Assembly (NCBI GenBank): GCA_945862275.1
Contig: CAMAYA010000044.1
Span: 1-8,878 of the forward strand
Source: Legionella genomosp. 1
Lineage (GTDB): Bacteria > Pseudomonadota > Gammaproteobacteria > Legionellales > Legionellaceae
DNA: 8,878 nucleotides
Direction: 5' to 3'
In this document: one piece after another, positions 1-5,598 of the stretch
How the letters are laid out: each line of letters starts with the position of its first letter
Position numbering within the stretch: the first letter of the stretch is position 1
The notes under the pieces: generated by a model
Seen by the model: only the letters and a program-made list of their open reading frames with translations
Databases searched by the model: none
What the model was told of the DNA's origin: nothing
Translations under genes and position numbers: made by a program

Positions 1-882
1 GGCCTCTGCCGGAATAAACATCACGGCACCATCGGTGGTTTCGTTTGGAATGATGTATTTTTCGGCAATGTCTTTGATGTGTTTTTGCAAATCTTGGCGA
101 AACTGTTGCTGCAACGATTTGCGTTCCACGGAAGTCGCATCTGTATTCATGAGTTTTTGATAGGTTTCTAAGGGAAATTTCGCATCAATGACGATATTTC
201 CAGTCGGTTCTGGCAAAAACAAGATACAATCGGCGCGCTTTTGATTGCTTAAGGTGTATTGAAGGCTGTAGTGATTGCTGGGAATCATGTTAGCTATCAA
301 TGATGCCAACTGCACCTCGCCGAAGGCTCCTCGTGCACGTTTATCCACTAAAATATCTTGCAGGCTCACAACGTGGGAGGATAGTTCTGTGATTTTCTTT
401 TGCGCCTCATCAATGACTGCCAAACGTTTCACCACGTCTATAAAGGTAGACGATGTTTTCTCAAAGCCTTCGGTGAGTCGGTGGTTGACTTGCTGGGTCA
501 AGCTTTGCAAATGGTTTCGTATTTCTTCTGTTAAGGATTGCAGATGGGCGGTCAATGAGCTCGCGTGTTGTTTGAAGCTATGGTTGATTTGTTCCCGCAC
601 ATCGTTCATTTGCCGTTGGACGGTGTCTGAGATGAGTTGCTGGCTGCTAATATGACCCTGTGTAATTTTTTCATGGATGCTGTGTTGGCCCGTTTGATAG
701 GCTTGTTGAACTTGTATGTGTAACTGATGCAGTTGCGTGGTCAGTGCTTGTTGATATTTTTCGTGGTGTAAATCAGCGATGAGCCGGTGTTGATTTTGAC
801 GGCGTAATACCCATACCGTCAGTAGGCATTGTATTAGAATGACTGCCAGGGCAATGATGGATGCAATGAATACATTCTGCAT
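1..882 (-). CDS. rmuC: DNA recombination protein RmuC, N-terminal 294 residues (runs off left edge)
   Basis: RmuC is a membrane-anchored, nuclease-fold-related protein that limits DNA inversions and rearrangements at short inverted repeats; its biochemical activity is not settled. I translated the minus strand from the ATG at 882 to base 1 and found 294 uninterrupted codons. Residues 4-26 form one hydrophobic anchor (from VFIASIIALAV), ending in WVLRRQ. Residues 35-170 are rich in Q, H, E, L and K with a coiled-coil character. The conserved RmuC core begins near residue 180, with DKRARGAFGE (180-189), VIDAKFPLETYQ (231-242) and TDGAVMFIPAEA (283-294). The C-terminal part lies outside the window. 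There is no good ribosome site before 882. The frame stays open upstream through a SPOR-like remnant, including an ATG at 936, but the anchor position favours 882. A promoter-like element lies at 915-944. Confidence 0.95.
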   Translation of the reverse strand, partial: MQNVFIASIIALAVILIQCLLTVWVLRRQNQHRLIADLHHEKYQQALTTQLHQLHIQVQQAYQTGQHSIHEKITQGHISSQQLISDTVQRQMNDVREQINHSFKQHASSLTAHLQSLTEEIRNHLQSLTQQVNHRLTEGFEKTSSTFIDVVKRLAVIDEAQKKITELSSHVVSLQDILVDKRARGAFGEVQLASLIANMIPSNHYSLQYTLSNQKRADCILFLPEPTGNIVIDAKFPLETYQKLMNTDATSVERKSLQQQFRQDLQKHIKDIAEKYIIPNETTDGAVMFIPAEA

Positions 883-912
883 GGTTAATCGACTCGGTTG
901 GAATACAGTGGG

Positions 913-945
913 TAAGTATACTGGGTTAATGGCCATTTGTTCAAT
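913..945 (-). repeat. 33-bp inverted repeat, left copy
   Basis: The minus strand here is identical over 33 of 33 bases to the plus strand at 8427-8459. It starts ATTGAACAAATGG and ends CCAGTATACTTA. Flanking bases on both sides differ between the copies. In this copy the sequence lies in the open frame joining the SPOR-like remnant to rmuC, where it reads IEQMAINPVYL. A chance match of this length in under 9 kb is negligible. Confidence 0.97.
915..944 (-). promoter_or_regulatory. Candidate sigma70 promoter for rmuC, inside the repeat
   Basis: On the minus strand, TTGAAC (944-939) and TATACT (920-915) are separated by 18 bases. The start of transcription would fall near 908, leaving a leader of about 26 bases before the rmuC ATG at 882. 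The spacer contains the perfect 10-base palindrome AATGGCCATT, a possible operator. The -35 matches 4 of 6 and the -10 matches 5 of 6 consensus positions. This is inferred from sequence only. Confidence 0.4.
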
Positions 946-1185
946 TTTTTTAACGACCGGGATATATTGAGCGGCATTGTTGGCTGAGTGAAATGAGCCC
1001 AACTGCAAATAAAAAGGCCCTTGGGCATGACGACTAATATGGCTGACATTGTTCATTCCATAAATGGTCGTCCTGGAATGAGCGCAGTTCACTGCCATCA
1101 ATGATAGTAAAAAAAAATACAAGTCGGTGTTGTGTTTTTTTGTTGCTTGGCAATGCAATGCCCAGGTTTGGTTCAAAATTTAGTC

Positions 1186-1220
1186 AGTTATCATAACTTA
1201 CGGGCATCCAAAAGGATGTC
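1186..1220 (-). other. Two small hairpins downstream of pyrD, no classical terminator
   Basis: Reading from pyrD on the minus strand there is ACATCC-TTTT-GGATGC (five pairs plus a wobble), then AGTTAT-G-ATAACT (six pairs). Neither is followed by a run of T, so neither is a standard intrinsic terminator. They could slow transcription before the remnant and rmuC, or be incidental. Confidence 0.3.
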
Positions 1221-1230
1221 GTTTTGTGCG

Positions 1231-2238
1231 TTAGGAAACAACACCAATAACACCTTCAACCAACTGATTGACCAAACCAGGCCCCTCATAAATCAACCCG
1301 GTATAAACCTGCAACAGCGAAGCCCCGGCCTCCAGTTTTTCACGCGCCACCTCGGCGCTGTCTATTCCACCGACGCCAATCAGCGTCACCGCATCCCCCA
1401 CCACCGATTTTAACACCCGCAGACAATCCGTTGATCGAGCGGCCAATGGCCTCCCACTTAAGCCGCCCAACGAATCCCCGTGCGGCAATCCATGCACGGC
1501 ACTGCGATCGCACGTCGTATTCGTCGCAATCATGCCATCCATTCCGCACGACACCATCACATCGGCCATTTTTTTTAGCGTTTCATCGTCTTCATCGGGC
1601 GATATTTTCACCACCAGGGGCACGTAACGCTGATACATATCGGATAAATGCAATTGCTCTTCGCGCAGTTGATGGATTAAATCATGAAAATATTTCCCCT
1701 GCTGCAACTGGCGCAAATCCGGCGTGTTGGGTGAGGATATGTTGATGGTGACATAGGACGCGCGAGCGTAGACTTTCCGCAAACAATAGATATAATCATC
1801 CACCGATTGATTGAGCGGCGTGTCTTTGTTTTTGCCAATATTAATTCCTAGAATGCCTTGAAATCGCGCACGACTGATATTTGTTAGCAACGCATCAACG
1901 CCCTGGTTATTAAACCCCATGCGATTGATAATGGCATGCAGTTGTGGCAGTCGAAATAACCGTGGTCGTGCATTACCCAGTTGCGGACGAGGGGTTACGG
2001 TACCGACCTCGATAAAAGAGAACCCCAGTTTGGCCAACGCGTCTAAATGCTCGCCATTTTTATCAAGCCCCGCTGCCAACCCTATTGGATGAGGAAAGTC
2101 GAGGCCCAATGCATGGACTCTTTTCGTTTTTGGTGTTCGGAATAAACCCGCAGGCACATAATCCATAGCCGACAATGCCAGCGCGTGAGCCGTTTCAGGA
2201 TCAAGACTGAATAAAAGGGGTCGAACAAACGAATACAT
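1231..2238 (-). CDS. pyrD: Dihydroorotate dehydrogenase (quinone), class 2
   Basis: PyrD oxidises dihydroorotate to orotate, the fourth step of pyrimidine synthesis, passing electrons from FMN to ubiquinone at the inner membrane. The 335-residue product is the usual class 2 length. It opens with the class 2 membrane-associating helical segment MYSFVRPLLFSLDPETAHAL. Then come the FMN and substrate motifs: PIGLAAGLDKNG (51-62), EVGTVTPRPQLGN (77-89), NRMGFNNQG (105-113), NISSPNTPDLR (167-177, whose second Ser, 170, corresponds to the class 2 catalytic serine), VKISPD (210-215), ATNTT (238-242), GGLSGRPL (258-265), LIGVGGI (286-292) and LLQVYTGLIYEGP (308-320). I chose the ATG at 2238 over the in-frame TTG at 2253 because GGAG lies 9 bases upstream and the resulting N-terminus matches the family. 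It is divergent from the acetyltransferase, with 32 bases between the starts. Confidence 0.97.
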   Translation of the reverse strand: MYSFVRPLLFSLDPETAHALALSAMDYVPAGLFRTPKTKRVHALGLDFPHPIGLAAGLDKNGEHLDALAKLGFSFIEVGTVTPRPQLGNARPRLFRLPQLHAIINRMGFNNQGVDALLTNISRARFQGILGINIGKNKDTPLNQSVDDYIYCLRKVYARASYVTINISSPNTPDLRQLQQGKYFHDLIHQLREEQLHLSDMYQRYVPLVVKISPDEDDETLKKMADVMVSCGMDGMIATNTTCDRSAVHGLPHGDSLGGLSGRPLAARSTDCLRVLKSVVGDAVTLIGVGGIDSAEVAREKLEAGASLLQVYTGLIYEGPGLVNQLVEGVIGVVS

Positions 2239-2270
2239 GAGCCAATACTCCAAAAAAGGAACCGATTAAA

Positions 2271-2822
2271 ATGCTAAATGATGTCATAACGCCATGCAAA
2301 GTAAAATTAATCCCTGCCGATATTAAATCAAAGCCTGTCATTAAAAACCTTGCTCGTTTTTATGTGTATGAACTATCCCGGTATAGTGGGGAGGATATCC
2401 CAGAAAGTGGTCTATTTGAAGCCGATGAGGCTTCCTTCCATTATGATCATTACTGGAATAAACCTGGGTATTATCCTTTTATTATTCGGGTAGATAATCA
2501 ATTGGCAGGATTTGTTCTCATCAATAAGAAAGGCAGTAGTAAAAAGGTGAACTGGCATCTGGTCGAGTTTTATATCCTGGCCAGCTTTCAAAATAAAGGG
2601 ATTGGCCGTCAAATCGCGCTGCAACTTTTAAATCAGTTTCCAGGCCTTTGGGAAATAGCACAAATGCCGAACAATTTACCAGCAATACACTTTTGGCGCT
2701 CAGTCATCCAAAAATTTACGAACGGCCAATACACCGAAGCAAAGAAACGGATTCGAAATCCTCATCCACATGAGATGATTATCCAGCAATTTACGAGTCC
2801 AATGCTCTTTACTAAACCTTAA
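2271..2822 (+). CDS. GNAT-family acetyltransferase (COG5628-like)
   Basis: This 183-residue cytoplasmic protein probably transfers an acetyl group from acetyl-CoA to an unknown small amine or protein. The acetyl-CoA pyrophosphate loop is QNKGIG at 107-112, preceded by the strand LVEFYILASF. Motif B is MPNNLPAIHFWRSVI (132-146). The segment GLWEIAQMPNNLPAIHFW followed by FTNGQYTE is typical of the COG5628 group of predicted acetyltransferases. The substrate cannot be read from sequence. The ATG at 2271 follows AAAGGAA at about 9-10 bases. It is divergent from pyrD with almost no spacer, so its promoter must lie inside the pyrD 5' coding region. The gene is more AT-rich than pyrD, so it may have a different history, but nothing mobile flanks it. 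Confidence 0.85.
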   Translation: MLNDVITPCKVKLIPADIKSKPVIKNLARFYVYELSRYSGEDIPESGLFEADEASFHYDHYWNKPGYYPFIIRVDNQLAGFVLINKKGSSKKVNWHLVEFYILASFQNKGIGRQIALQLLNQFPGLWEIAQMPNNLPAIHFWRSVIQKFTNGQYTEAKKRIRNPHPHEMIIQQFTSPMLFTKP

Positions 2823-3008
2823 CACATTCACGATGGCGGTTTCGCACTCTACACACTAATCTTAACACAAGGGATGATATGTCTTGCTCAGCTAACACTT
2901 ACGAGATAGGAGGCCTGACTTTAGATGTCGTGTGCATGCTTAACGGATGTTAAGAAGCCTAACTCATCTAACAAGGCTCCCACTGTTTTACTTAGAACTG
3001 TAGCCAGA
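2823..3008. other. Intergenic stretch with no convincing gene
   Basis: No family is recognisable. Three things are visible. There is a 24-codon ATG frame at 2879-2953. There is a perfect AGGAGG at 2908-2913, 11 bases before an ATG (2925) that opens a 58-codon frame to 3101 overlapping the BON gene. There is also a short hairpin, CTTAAC-GGAT-GTTAAG, at 2939-2954. The hairpin could be a small operator. Confidence 0.4.
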
Positions 3009-3037
3009 CTGTCATCCGCCTTTTTTTCAGCTATACT
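3009..3037 (+). promoter_or_regulatory. Candidate sigma70 promoter of the BON-domain gene
   Basis: CTGTCA (3009-3014), a 17-base spacer and TATACT (3032-3037) form a plausible promoter. Transcription would start near 3044. This is downstream of the ATG at 3038 and supports the later ATG at 3068 as the real start. Confidence 0.5.
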
Positions 3038-3067
3038 ATGCCCATTCATATCTACACGGGGGCGCTC

Positions 3068-3613
3068 ATGCGATCAATCATTCAATGTATCCTTGCAATG
3101 ACCTGCTCTTTTTTGTTAATTCAGGGAAACGCGAGCAGCCTGAAAGAGATAGAGCAAAACTTAAGTGACACCATAATCACCACAAAAATCACGACTCAGT
3201 TTACAAAAAATGTGCTTTTAAACCCATTAAAAATTTCCGTTTCTACAGAACAAGGACAGGTGACCTTACGCGGGCACGTCAAAAACAAAGAAGCCTTTGT
3301 GGCAGCACTTCGGCTAGCAAAAGAAACCAAAGGCGTTGCATCTGTCAACACGGAAAATTTAGACATCAAACACGTCAACACTGCTCTCACTGATGCATAC
3401 ATTACCACTAAAGTGGAAGCCGCGGTCCTCGAAGCCAAAGTGTTCGATGATGAATCCATTCCGCTGGTGGGTATTAATGCCACCACCATCAATGGAGTGG
3501 TTACCTTAACGGGTGAAGTCAAACAGAGTAAATCGATTACGGCAATATTAAAGCGCGCCTATGCGGTTCGTGGCGTCAAAAAAATCATTTCAAACTTGCA
3601 TGTTAAACTCTAG
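3068..3613 (+). CDS. Periplasmic protein with two BON domains (OsmY-like)
   Basis: BON domains are thought to bind phospholipid or envelope surfaces, and OsmY-type proteins help protect or chaperone the periplasm. The 181-residue product starts with a clear Sec signal, MRSIIQCILAMTCSFLLIQGNA, with probable cleavage after Ala22. BON 1 spans about 33-100 (DTIITTKITTQF, VTLRGHVKNKEA, VASVNTENLDI). BON 2 spans about 108-181 (DAYITTKVEAAV, TINGVVTLTGEVKQ, GVKKIISNLHVKL). The two share the ITTK, VTL-G-V and V-N-L skeleton. I prefer the ATG at 3068 to the in-frame ATG at 3038 because it starts directly at the signal peptide, follows GGGGGCG, and the promoter-like -10 abuts 3038. The amidohydrolase homologue begins 10 bases downstream, so the two are probably co-transcribed. 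The exact role is unknown. Confidence 0.9.
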   Translation: MRSIIQCILAMTCSFLLIQGNASSLKEIEQNLSDTIITTKITTQFTKNVLLNPLKISVSTEQGQVTLRGHVKNKEAFVAALRLAKETKGVASVNTENLDIKHVNTALTDAYITTKVEAAVLEAKVFDDESIPLVGINATTINGVVTLTGEVKQSKSITAILKRAYAVRGVKKIISNLHVKL

Positions 3614-3623
3614 AGATGTCTAA

Positions 3624-4109
3624 ATGAAACCCATTGCTCTGCACATCAGTTGTGAACACACCGTTGATATAGGTGCGCTCTATATCGCCAATTATTTGCA
3701 GCAACGGTTTTGTCATCAAACGGAAGATTTGATTAAGGGACACATTGAAGGCGGCGCTCAAGTGCTACACCTCTCTATTCGCAGCTTTCCTCTCGAACTC
3801 AATGGCGTTAAACGGAATGCTGGCATTGGTCTTTTATATGATCATACGCGCCACGGCGAGCGAGAAGTAGCCCGGATTTGGAGAGGCCTCCTGCTTCAAC
3901 AAACACCCACCTACCGCGTACGCATGAATTACCCCTATCATGGACATAGCGATGGATTGCACCATTCGCTACGCAAACAATATACTGAACACGATTACCT
4001 CGGCCTGGAGATAGAATGCAATCAAGCGCTACTCGAGACCTGCGAATCGCGTGATGAACTGGCCCAGGTCCTATCGTCTAGCCTGCAGGAATTATTGCTG
4101 GTGTTGTGA
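3624..4109 (+). CDS. Shortened N-formylglutamate amidohydrolase family protein, probably impaired
   Basis: The intact family, of roughly 230 or more residues, hydrolyses N-formylglutamate or related N-acyl amino acids at a metal site. This product has 161 residues. Recognisable family blocks are ISCEH (8-12), DIGALYIANYL (15-25), VLHLSIRSFPLELNGVKRNAGIGLLYD (48-73, given in parts here), NYPYHGHSDG (102-111) and LGLEIECNQALL (126-137). Two segments are missing compared with the family: the stretch between CEH and DIGA (normally including a SHRGYD-like block), and the stretch after the first helix (normally including an LLVDLNRS-like block). The usual HSF of the S-x-H-S-F motif reads RSF (53-55), so a conserved histidine is lost. 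The frame is otherwise clean. It may be a decaying enzyme or one repurposed for binding. It follows the BON gene by 10 bases and ends 7 bases before the convergent fur stop. Confidence 0.75.
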   Translation: MKPIALHISCEHTVDIGALYIANYLQQRFCHQTEDLIKGHIEGGAQVLHLSIRSFPLELNGVKRNAGIGLLYDHTRHGEREVARIWRGLLLQQTPTYRVRMNYPYHGHSDGLHHSLRKQYTEHDYLGLEIECNQALLETCESRDELAQVLSSSLQELLLVL

Positions 4110-4116
4110 ACTGGAT

Positions 4117-4530
4117 TTACACCAAGCACCTAGGACACAGCCCATAAATATTCAACGCGTGATCGGTCATTTTAAACTGCGCACGTTCAGCAATCATTTT
4201 TTGGCGTTGCTCTATGATCTCATCAATAAACTCTTCGACCAAACCACATTTAACACAAACCAAATGATCATGATGCGGCCCTTGATTCAACTCAAACACC
4301 GAGAAGCCACCCTCGAAATTATGTCGACTAACCAACCCTGCCGTTTCAAATTGCGTGAGAACACGATAAACAGTGGCCAAACCCACGTCTTCACCCGTCT
4401 CCAAAAGGGCTTTGTATACGCCTTCTGCACTGAAGTGATGCTCAACTGATTGCTCGAGAATCTGTAAAATTTTGAGCCGTGGCATGGTTATTTTTAATCC
4501 TGCTTCTTTTAACTGCTGATTTTCTTCCAT
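4117..4530 (-). CDS. fur: Ferric uptake regulator Fur
   Basis: Fur is the Fe(II)-responsive dimeric repressor of iron uptake genes. The 137-residue product has a winged-helix DNA-binding half, with the recognition helix in GLATVYRVLTQFETAGLV (50-67). The dimerisation half has the metal-binding HHDH (86-89), the structural zinc pair CVKC (92-95) and a second CPRC pair (132-135). Its length is that of typical gammaproteobacterial Fur. The ATG at 4530 is preceded by AAGGAG with a 5-base spacer. It is divergent from bamE, with 63 bases between starts, and a Fur-box-like sequence at 4602-4620 lies upstream. This fits the autoregulation known for fur in other species. Confidence 0.97.
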   Translation of the reverse strand: MEENQQLKEAGLKITMPRLKILQILEQSVEHHFSAEGVYKALLETGEDVGLATVYRVLTQFETAGLVSRHNFEGGFSVFELNQGPHHDHLVCVKCGLVEEFIDEIIEQRQKMIAERAQFKMTDHALNIYGLCPRCLV

Positions 4531-4593
4531 CGAGTCTCCTTCAATCCGCCATGACGTGTTATCATGACTGCATTTTTCACCTTAGGAAAAAAA

Positions 4594-4908
4594 ATGCAAA
4601 TTAGAACGATTATCATTAGCGTTAGTTTAGCACTTTCACTGACGAACTGCATGTCTTATGATTTTTCAAGACGGGTTGTGCAACAAGGCAATTTACTCTC
4701 ACCACAAAAAATCAACCGATTGCAAATCGGCATGAGTAAAAACGATGCGGCTATCTTAATGGGAACCAGTTTGATAAGCCCTACGTTTAATGACAATCGG
4801 TCGGATTATGCTTACACGTGGCGAAAAGGGAATAGTGCGACGGCTATGCGTCATTTAACGTTGTATTTTACACATGAAAAATTGGCTCGCATTGAGCATC
4901 AGCCTTAA
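4594..4908 (+). CDS. bamE: Outer membrane assembly lipoprotein BamE (SmpA/OmlA family)
   Basis: BamE is the small lipoprotein of the BAM complex that inserts beta-barrel proteins into the outer membrane. From the ATG at 4594 the product has 104 residues: a signal MQIRTIIISVSLALSLTN, with the lipidated Cys at 19 (lipobox LTNC; Asn at -1 is unusual, Gly/Ala/Ser being normal). Then comes the BamE fold, with VVQQGNLLSPQKINRLQIGMSKNDAAILMG (given in parts: VVQQGNLL, INRLQIGMSK, AILMGTSL), followed by YAYTWRKG and LTLYFTHEKLARIE. The upstream in-frame ATG at 4564 would place ten extra residues before the signal. The start at 4594 has AGGA about 7 bases upstream and is preferred. It is divergent from fur. 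Its stop overlaps the convergent rnfH stop. Confidence 0.93.
   Translation: MQIRTIIISVSLALSLTNCMSYDFSRRVVQQGNLLSPQKINRLQIGMSKNDAAILMGTSLISPTFNDNRSDYAYTWRKGNSATAMRHLTLYFTHEKLARIEHQP
4602..4620 (-). promoter_or_regulatory. Candidate Fur box upstream of fur, over the start of bamE
   Basis: Read on the minus strand, the 19 bases are GCTAATGATAATCGTTCTA. They match the canonical 19-base Fur box at 15 positions. The site is 72 bases upstream of the fur ATG and covers codons 3-9 of bamE. The core TAATGATAATC is intact on one side and the other half-site is degraded. Autoregulation of fur is the simplest reading; an effect on bamE is also possible. Binding is not shown. Confidence 0.45.
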
Positions 4909-5177
4909 CGCTTTCGCTGGGCACGCTGCCGTCTCGTTTCCATAGGATCAACACGTAAAGGCCTGTACAGTTCAACCCGATCGCCGGGTTGAACAAACAA
5001 GTCTCGCGAAACCGCCCGCGAAAAAATCCCCACAGACGCATCAACCAAGTCAGGGAACTGTTCTAAAAACCCCGACCGCTCCAACGCCTTCGCAACGGTC
5101 ATGCCTTCCACGAAAGGAATCACTGCTTGCAGCGCATTTTCGCCGGCAGGAATATAAACCACCTCAACAGGTGCCAT
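4905..5177 (-). CDS. rnfH: RnfH family ubiquitin-fold protein
   Basis: RnfH proteins are small beta-grasp (ubiquitin-like) proteins of unclear function, named for genetic linkage to the Rnf electron transport complex. They very commonly lie next to ratA. From the ATG at 5177 there are 90 residues: VEVVYIPAG at the N-terminus, EGMTVAKALERSGFLEQFPD, VGIFSRAVSRDLFVQPGDRVELYRPL, and the family's basic tail, DPMETRRQRAQRKR. A GTG at 5198 would add seven residues unlike the family start, so I prefer 5177. The gene overlaps the end of ratA by 14 bases, implying translational coupling. Its TAA (4907-4905) overlaps the bamE TAA on the other strand, with no room for a terminator between them. Confidence 0.93.
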   Translation of the reverse strand: MAPVEVVYIPAGENALQAVIPFVEGMTVAKALERSGFLEQFPDLVDASVGIFSRAVSRDLFVQPGDRVELYRPLRVDPMETRRQRAQRKR

Positions 5178-5598
5178 GCAACACCTGAGCACGATCACAA
5201 AACGAGTCCACCATCATATCGGTGACTTGCTCAAACACCGGTCCTAAAAACATCGAAAACATCCGACCAGCAAACTCAAACTCCAAATCAAATGAAATTT
5301 GACACCCATTGTTTAACTCATCAAAGCGCCAAAATCCTTCCAAATGACTAAAAGGACCATCCACCAACCGTATTTCAATCATTTTATTCGTTTGCAAACG
5401 ATTGCGGGTGGTAAAGGATTTGCTGATCCCTGCCGCGGCAATCACCAAGGTCGCCAACACCTCATCTTCATCCCGATGATGCACTTCACTTTTAGAAAAA
5501 TAAGGCAAAAATTCTGCATAACGTTCAACATCATTGACCAAATCATACATTTGTTCACATGAAAAACCCACTTGGCGTGATTTTTTAACCGTGGTCAT
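5164..5598 (-). CDS. ratA: RatA/COQ10-type START-domain protein
   Basis: This 144-residue protein belongs to the polyketide cyclase/START family that includes mitochondrial Coq10 (a ubiquinone-binding protein) and E. coli RatA, once described as a toxin that blocks ribosome subunit association. A role in quinone handling is the conserved theme. Visible family features are VKKSRQVGFSCEQMYDLVNDVERYAEFLPYF (shown in parts: MYDLVNDVERYAEFLPYF), AGISKSFTTRNRL, DGPFSHLEGFWRF, CQISFDLEFEFAGRMF, and the C-terminal helix VFEQVTDMMVDSFCDRA. Length and order match the family. The ATG at 5598 overlaps the esterase TGA as ATGA, and the 3' end overlaps rnfH. The three genes therefore form a coupled set. 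Confidence 0.93.
   Translation of the reverse strand: MTTVKKSRQVGFSCEQMYDLVNDVERYAEFLPYFSKSEVHHRDEDEVLATLVIAAAGISKSFTTRNRLQTNKMIEIRLVDGPFSHLEGFWRFDELNNGCQISFDLEFEFAGRMFSMFLGPVFEQVTDMMVDSFCDRAQVLHGTC

Larger units (their letters stand above)
883..1122 (-). pseudogene. Decayed 5' fragment of a secreted SPOR-domain-like protein gene
   Basis: The minus-strand frame that continues into rmuC is open from the stop at 1182-1180 downward. From about 1140 it reads like a real exported protein: KKHNTD, then LYFFLLSLMAVNCAHS (a hydrophobic signal segment that could be a lipobox ending in Cys, or a signal peptidase I substrate), TTIYGMNNVSHISRHAQ, then GPFYLQLGSF (1020-991) followed by the helix-like HSANNAAQYIPVVKKIEQ. 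FYLQLGSF plus a following N-A-rich helix is the signature of the first half of a SPOR (peptidoglycan-binding) domain. The second half is absent: the frame runs through the 33-base repeat (913-945) and straight into rmuC. There is no ATG where one would be expected (ACA AAA AAA at 1143-1135) and no ribosome site. I infer a truncated, start-less remnant. A genuine lipoprotein-RmuC fusion is unlikely on topology. The SPOR assignment rests on motif reading only. Confidence 0.55.

Noticed and set aside
275..655. Plus-strand 126-codon frame opposite rmuC.
   Set aside because: It is a shadow: the minus strand carries the conserved RmuC motifs without interruption, and the plus product resembles nothing.
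883..936. ATG at 936 as the rmuC start.
   Set aside because: It adds 18 residues of SPOR-remnant/repeat sequence before the membrane anchor and has no ribosome site in the present orientation; 882 fits the family better.
2239..2253. TTG at 2253 as the pyrD start, adding five residues.
   Set aside because: The ATG at 2238 has GGAG at 9 bases and gives the family's normal N-terminus.
4107..4119. Terminator between the amidohydrolase homologue and fur.
   Set aside because: Only 7 bases separate the convergent stops, and no hairpin with a T run is present on either strand.
4905..5598. ratA-rnfH as a toxin-antitoxin pair.
   Set aside because: Despite the RatA toxin label, the protein is a COQ10/START-domain type and RnfH is a conserved ubiquitin-fold partner gene; nothing here supports a true toxin-antitoxin module.
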